DNA of 61,996 nt from Oligoflexia bacterium (lineage in GTDB: Bacteria; Bdellovibrionota_C; UBA2361; JAFLCA01): the NCBI GenBank assembly GCA_019694465.1, contig JAIBBV010000016.1, positions 1-61,996 on the forward strand, read 5' to 3'. The stretch's first letter is position 1; the number at the start of each line of letters is the position of its first letter. Below the pieces are notes generated by a model. That model saw only the letters and a program-made list of their open reading frames with translations. It was not told the origin of the DNA and did not search any database. Positions 60,193 through 61,996 of the stretch are shown piece after piece. The translations under genes and the position numbers were made by a program.

Positions 60193-60753
60193 TTAGATGC
60201 TAAGAAAATAACGATGCAGGTCTGTCTTGACTCCCAGCTCCACGTGAAATGAGCTTGCTAAGATGCGCCCCTGTCGTAGTAGCACAGATTCATCGCCACG
60301 GCGCGCCAAAACTTGCACCTTATCGCTCAATGCTTCAAGCAAGGGTGCGCGAATAAAATCGGCCTCGACAGGCTGCGCCAAGCCTTCGATTTGCAGCAGT
60401 TGCTTAAATGAGTCAAGTTGGCATCCGTAATGATTGCGGTGGGCTCGCATATTTATTAGGGCAAGCGAGCGCTGCGCTGGATGTACCACCTCCTGTGCAA
60501 TCAAGATTGCACCTGCGCAAATGCCCCACACGGCGCTGTGCTTGGCAAAGACTTTAAGCGCGGCATCCAGTCCAGAAAGCGCAAGTAGGCGCAGCATAGT
60601 CGTGCTTTCGCCGCCCGGGAGAATAATATGAGTAAGCCCATCCAGATCGCTTGGACGTTTTACCTTTCGGCCCTGGACATTAAGGCGATCCAGCATCTCA
60701 AGGTGTGGATCGACGGCCCCCTGAAGCGCTAGTACTCCGACTGAGGGGGACAT
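60193..60753 (-). CDS. pdxT: Pyridoxal 5'-phosphate synthase glutaminase subunit
   Basis: 186 residues. Class I glutamine amidotransferase: oxyanion-hole LPGGESTTM, nucleophile Cys in GICAGAILIA, and the His-Glu pair in SFHVELG. The usual Pro in FHPEL is Val here. It hydrolyses glutamine and passes ammonia to PdxS in the 12+12 PLP synthase complex in the cytoplasm. Its start is 2 nt after the pdxS stop, so the two genes are translationally coupled. Confidence 0.95.
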   Translation of the reverse strand: MSPSVGVLALQGAVDPHLEMLDRLNVQGRKVKRPSDLDGLTHIILPGGESTTMLRLLALSGLDAALKVFAKHSAVWGICAGAILIAQEVVHPAQRSLALINMRAHRNHYGCQLDSFKQLLQIEGLAQPVEADFIRAPLLEALSDKVQVLARRGDESVLLRQGRILASSFHVELGVKTDLHRYFLSI

Positions 60754-60755
60754 GT

Positions 60756-61622
60756 TTACCAGCCTCTGCCGGCCATGCGCTTGTCGGCAGGAATTGCGGC
60801 AATATCAAGCCCAGCCATGGCCTTGCCTAGTCCACGTGATACTTCCAAAAGTTTTTTGGAGTCTTCGTAATAGCAAGTTGCTTCAACAATTGCCTTGGCC
60901 AAGCGAGCCGGGTTTTCAGATTTGAATATTCCAGAACCTACAAATACTGACTCTGCACCCAACTGGCGCAGCATTGCGGCATCGGCCGGTGTCGCTACCC
61001 CACCGGCAGCGAAATTTGGGACGGGTAGTTTTTTAACCTTGGCCACCAACATTACCAACTCAAGCGGAACACGGTATTCATTGGCCTTGAGTTCCAGAAT
61101 TGCCTCAGACGATTGTGTCAGGAGTTGGATCTCTTCATTGACCTGGCGGATATGCCTAACAGCTTCGATCACGTTTCCTGTACCAGCTTCGCCCTTGGTG
61201 CGAATCATGGCAGCACCTTCGCGAATGCGGCGCAGGGCCTCTCCTAAATTACAGGCGCCACAAACGAAAGGAGTTTTAAAGGCAAACTTATCAATATGGT
61301 AAGTAGGATCAGCAGGAGTTAAAACTTCTGACTCATCGATGAAATCTATACCAATGGCCTCGAGGATTTGGGCTTCCGCAAAATGTCCGATGCGGACCTT
61401 CGCCATAACCGGGATGCTAACTGCAGCTTTAATGCCTTCGATGATCTCTGGATCCGTCATGCGAGCGACGCCACCATCGCGACGAATATCAGAAGGCACG
61501 CGCTCAAGTGCCATTACGGCCACTGCACCCGAGTCTTCTGCTATGCGCGCTTGTTCAACGTTGACGACGTCCATGATGACGCCGTTGCAGAGCATATTTG
61601 CTAAGCCAGTTTTAAGATCCAT
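60756..61622 (-). CDS. pdxS: Pyridoxal 5'-phosphate synthase subunit PdxS
   Basis: 288 residues, very conserved. [44 protein letters not shown] (with the catalytic Lys), the [10 protein letters not shown] loop, and [16 protein letters not shown] are plain. It makes PLP from ribose 5-phosphate, glyceraldehyde 3-phosphate and ammonia from PdxT (the DXP-independent route). Length is close to normal, with a short N-terminus. First gene of the pdxST operon, 20 nt after a tRNA gene on the same strand. Confidence 0.97.
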   Translation of the reverse strand: MDLKTGLANMLCNGVIMDVVNVEQARIAEDSGAVAVMALERVPSDIRRDGGVARMTDPEIIEGIKAAVSIPVMAKVRIGHFAEAQILEAIGIDFIDESEVLTPADPTYHIDKFAFKTPFVCGACNLGEALRRIREGAAMIRTKGEAGTGNVIEAVRHIRQVNEEIQLLTQSSEAILELKANEYRVPLELVMLVAKVKKLPVPNFAAGGVATPADAAMLRQLGAESVFVGSGIFKSENPARLAKAIVEATCYYEDSKKLLEVSRGLGKAMAGLDIAAIPADKRMAGRGW

Positions 61623-61641
61623 AGGCGTACAGAAAAGAAGG

Positions 61642-61717
61642 TGGTGACCCCAATGGGACTCGAACCCATGTTTCCGGCGTGAGAGGCCAGCGTCCTAGAC
61701 CGCTAGACGATGGGGCC
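61642..61717 (-). tRNA. tRNA-Glu (anticodon CTC)
   Basis: On the minus strand the cloverleaf runs GGCCCCA (acceptor), D-arm with AGCGGTCTAGG, anticodon stem CTGGC, loop CTCTCAC, stem GCCGG, T-arm ATGGG-TTCGAGT-CCCAT, acceptor TGGGGTC, discriminator A, and an encoded CCA. The anticodon CTC reads GAG. One G-U pair is in the acceptor stem. Confidence 0.97.
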
Positions 61718-61841
61718 ACGTAGTGTCGAACGGAAGCAGTGGAATAACAGATATATTGATTTAAAGCGAGGGGAGGCACCAAAAAGGGTACTCTACGGCT
61801 ACTATTTGCATGCACTTGTAGCGCTAACTGCGCTCAGGGGT

Positions 61842-61871
61842 TTGCATTTCGTCCATATAGTCCGCTAAGAT
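61842..61871 (+). promoter_or_regulatory. Possible promoter of tRNA-Gln
   Basis: TTGCAT (61842-61847) and TAAGAT (61866-61871) with an 18-bp spacer lie 61 bp before the tRNA. It is a moderate match to sigma-70; unproven. Confidence 0.35.
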
Positions 61872-61931
61872 GGCTGCGTTCAGGCTACCAGCCTCCTTTG
61901 CTAGTCATAAGTTGCTGGTTCCATTACCTAT

Positions 61932-61996
61932 TCGCCCGTGGTGCAATGGTAGCACGTCAGGTTCTGACCCTGAAAATCGAGGTTCGAGTCCTTGCG
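61932..61996 (+). tRNA. tRNA-Gln (anticodon CTG), cut by window end
   Basis: The acceptor 5' strand TCGCCCG starts with U1, as in most tRNA-Gln. Then come D stem GTGC/GCAC with loop AATGGTA, anticodon stem TCAGG, loop TTCTGAC, stem CCTGA, and T-arm CGAGG-TTCGAGT-CCTTG. The window ends after the first two bases (CG) of the 3' acceptor strand, which should continue GGCGA. Confidence 0.93.

Overview
The window looks like a chromosome segment of a Gram-negative, flagellated bacterium with roughly balanced base composition. An LpxL-type lipid A acyltransferase, lipoprotein signals, a flagellin and pseudopilins indicate an outer membrane, a flagellum and a pilus or secretion apparatus. The gene mix (DUF6502 protein, PPC plus thrombospondin-3 calcium repeats, bacterial GH3, TraB family, short CGTCATTGCG-type palindromic repeats) suggests a deltaproteobacterial-type lineage (Myxococcota, Bdellovibrionota, SAR324 or similar). 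This placement is inference; no rRNA is present.

Layout. 1-5 kb: a 112-bp tandem repeat, fluoride channel crcB and three unrecognised proteins. 5-14 kb: a lone PhnC-like ABC ATPase with eroded catalytic motifs, a GH3 acyl-acid-amido synthetase, an M29 aminopeptidase, a lipoprotein, a DUF6502 protein and an M23 peptidase. 15-20 kb: a large secreted PPC/TSP3 protein, then an operon of PhoU-like (DUF47) protein, Pit phosphate transporter and RsmB-type RNA methyltransferase. 20-26 kb: a four-gene overlapping pseudopilin operon, then a flagellin with its own terminator, a divergent flagellin-like neighbour, a TerB-like protein and a receiver-like protein. 26-37 kb: TraB protein, CopA copper ATPase, YebC regulator, a periplasmic binding protein divergent from a TrmB regulator, an SGNH/nuclease/membrane protein operon and an EamA transporter. 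37-47 kb: strong hairpins, a solitary TaqI-type adenine methyltransferase divergent from a lipid A acyltransferase, small membrane proteins and lineage-specific secreted proteins.

47.5-52.5 kb is an accessory island. It is bounded on one side by intact uup (ABC-F, 52564-54345) and on the other by a second, 5'-truncated copy of the uup 3' end (47481-47998) in the same orientation. That copy differs mostly at synonymous sites and carries a nonsense codon. Between them lie a ~237-bp inverted-repeat element abutting a transposase N-terminal fragment, two unknown genes, a CGTCATTGCG palindrome, and an AAA+/DUF4143 ATPase gene preceded by a perfect 50-bp palindrome. The arrangement fits insertion by a single homologous crossover with foreign DNA that carried a uup fragment from a relative.

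54-62 kb is ordinary: a membrane-anchored spermidine-synthase-like protein translationally coupled to a CDF metal exporter, a GT39-like glycosyltransferase, pdxST for pyridoxal phosphate synthesis, tRNA-Glu(CTC), and a tRNA-Gln(CTG) cut off by the window end.

The best candidates for something undescribed are the palindrome/ATPase island, the flagellin-like gene directly downstream of the flagellin terminator, and the ABC ATPase that has kept Walker A but lost Q-loop, signature, catalytic glutamate and H-loop.
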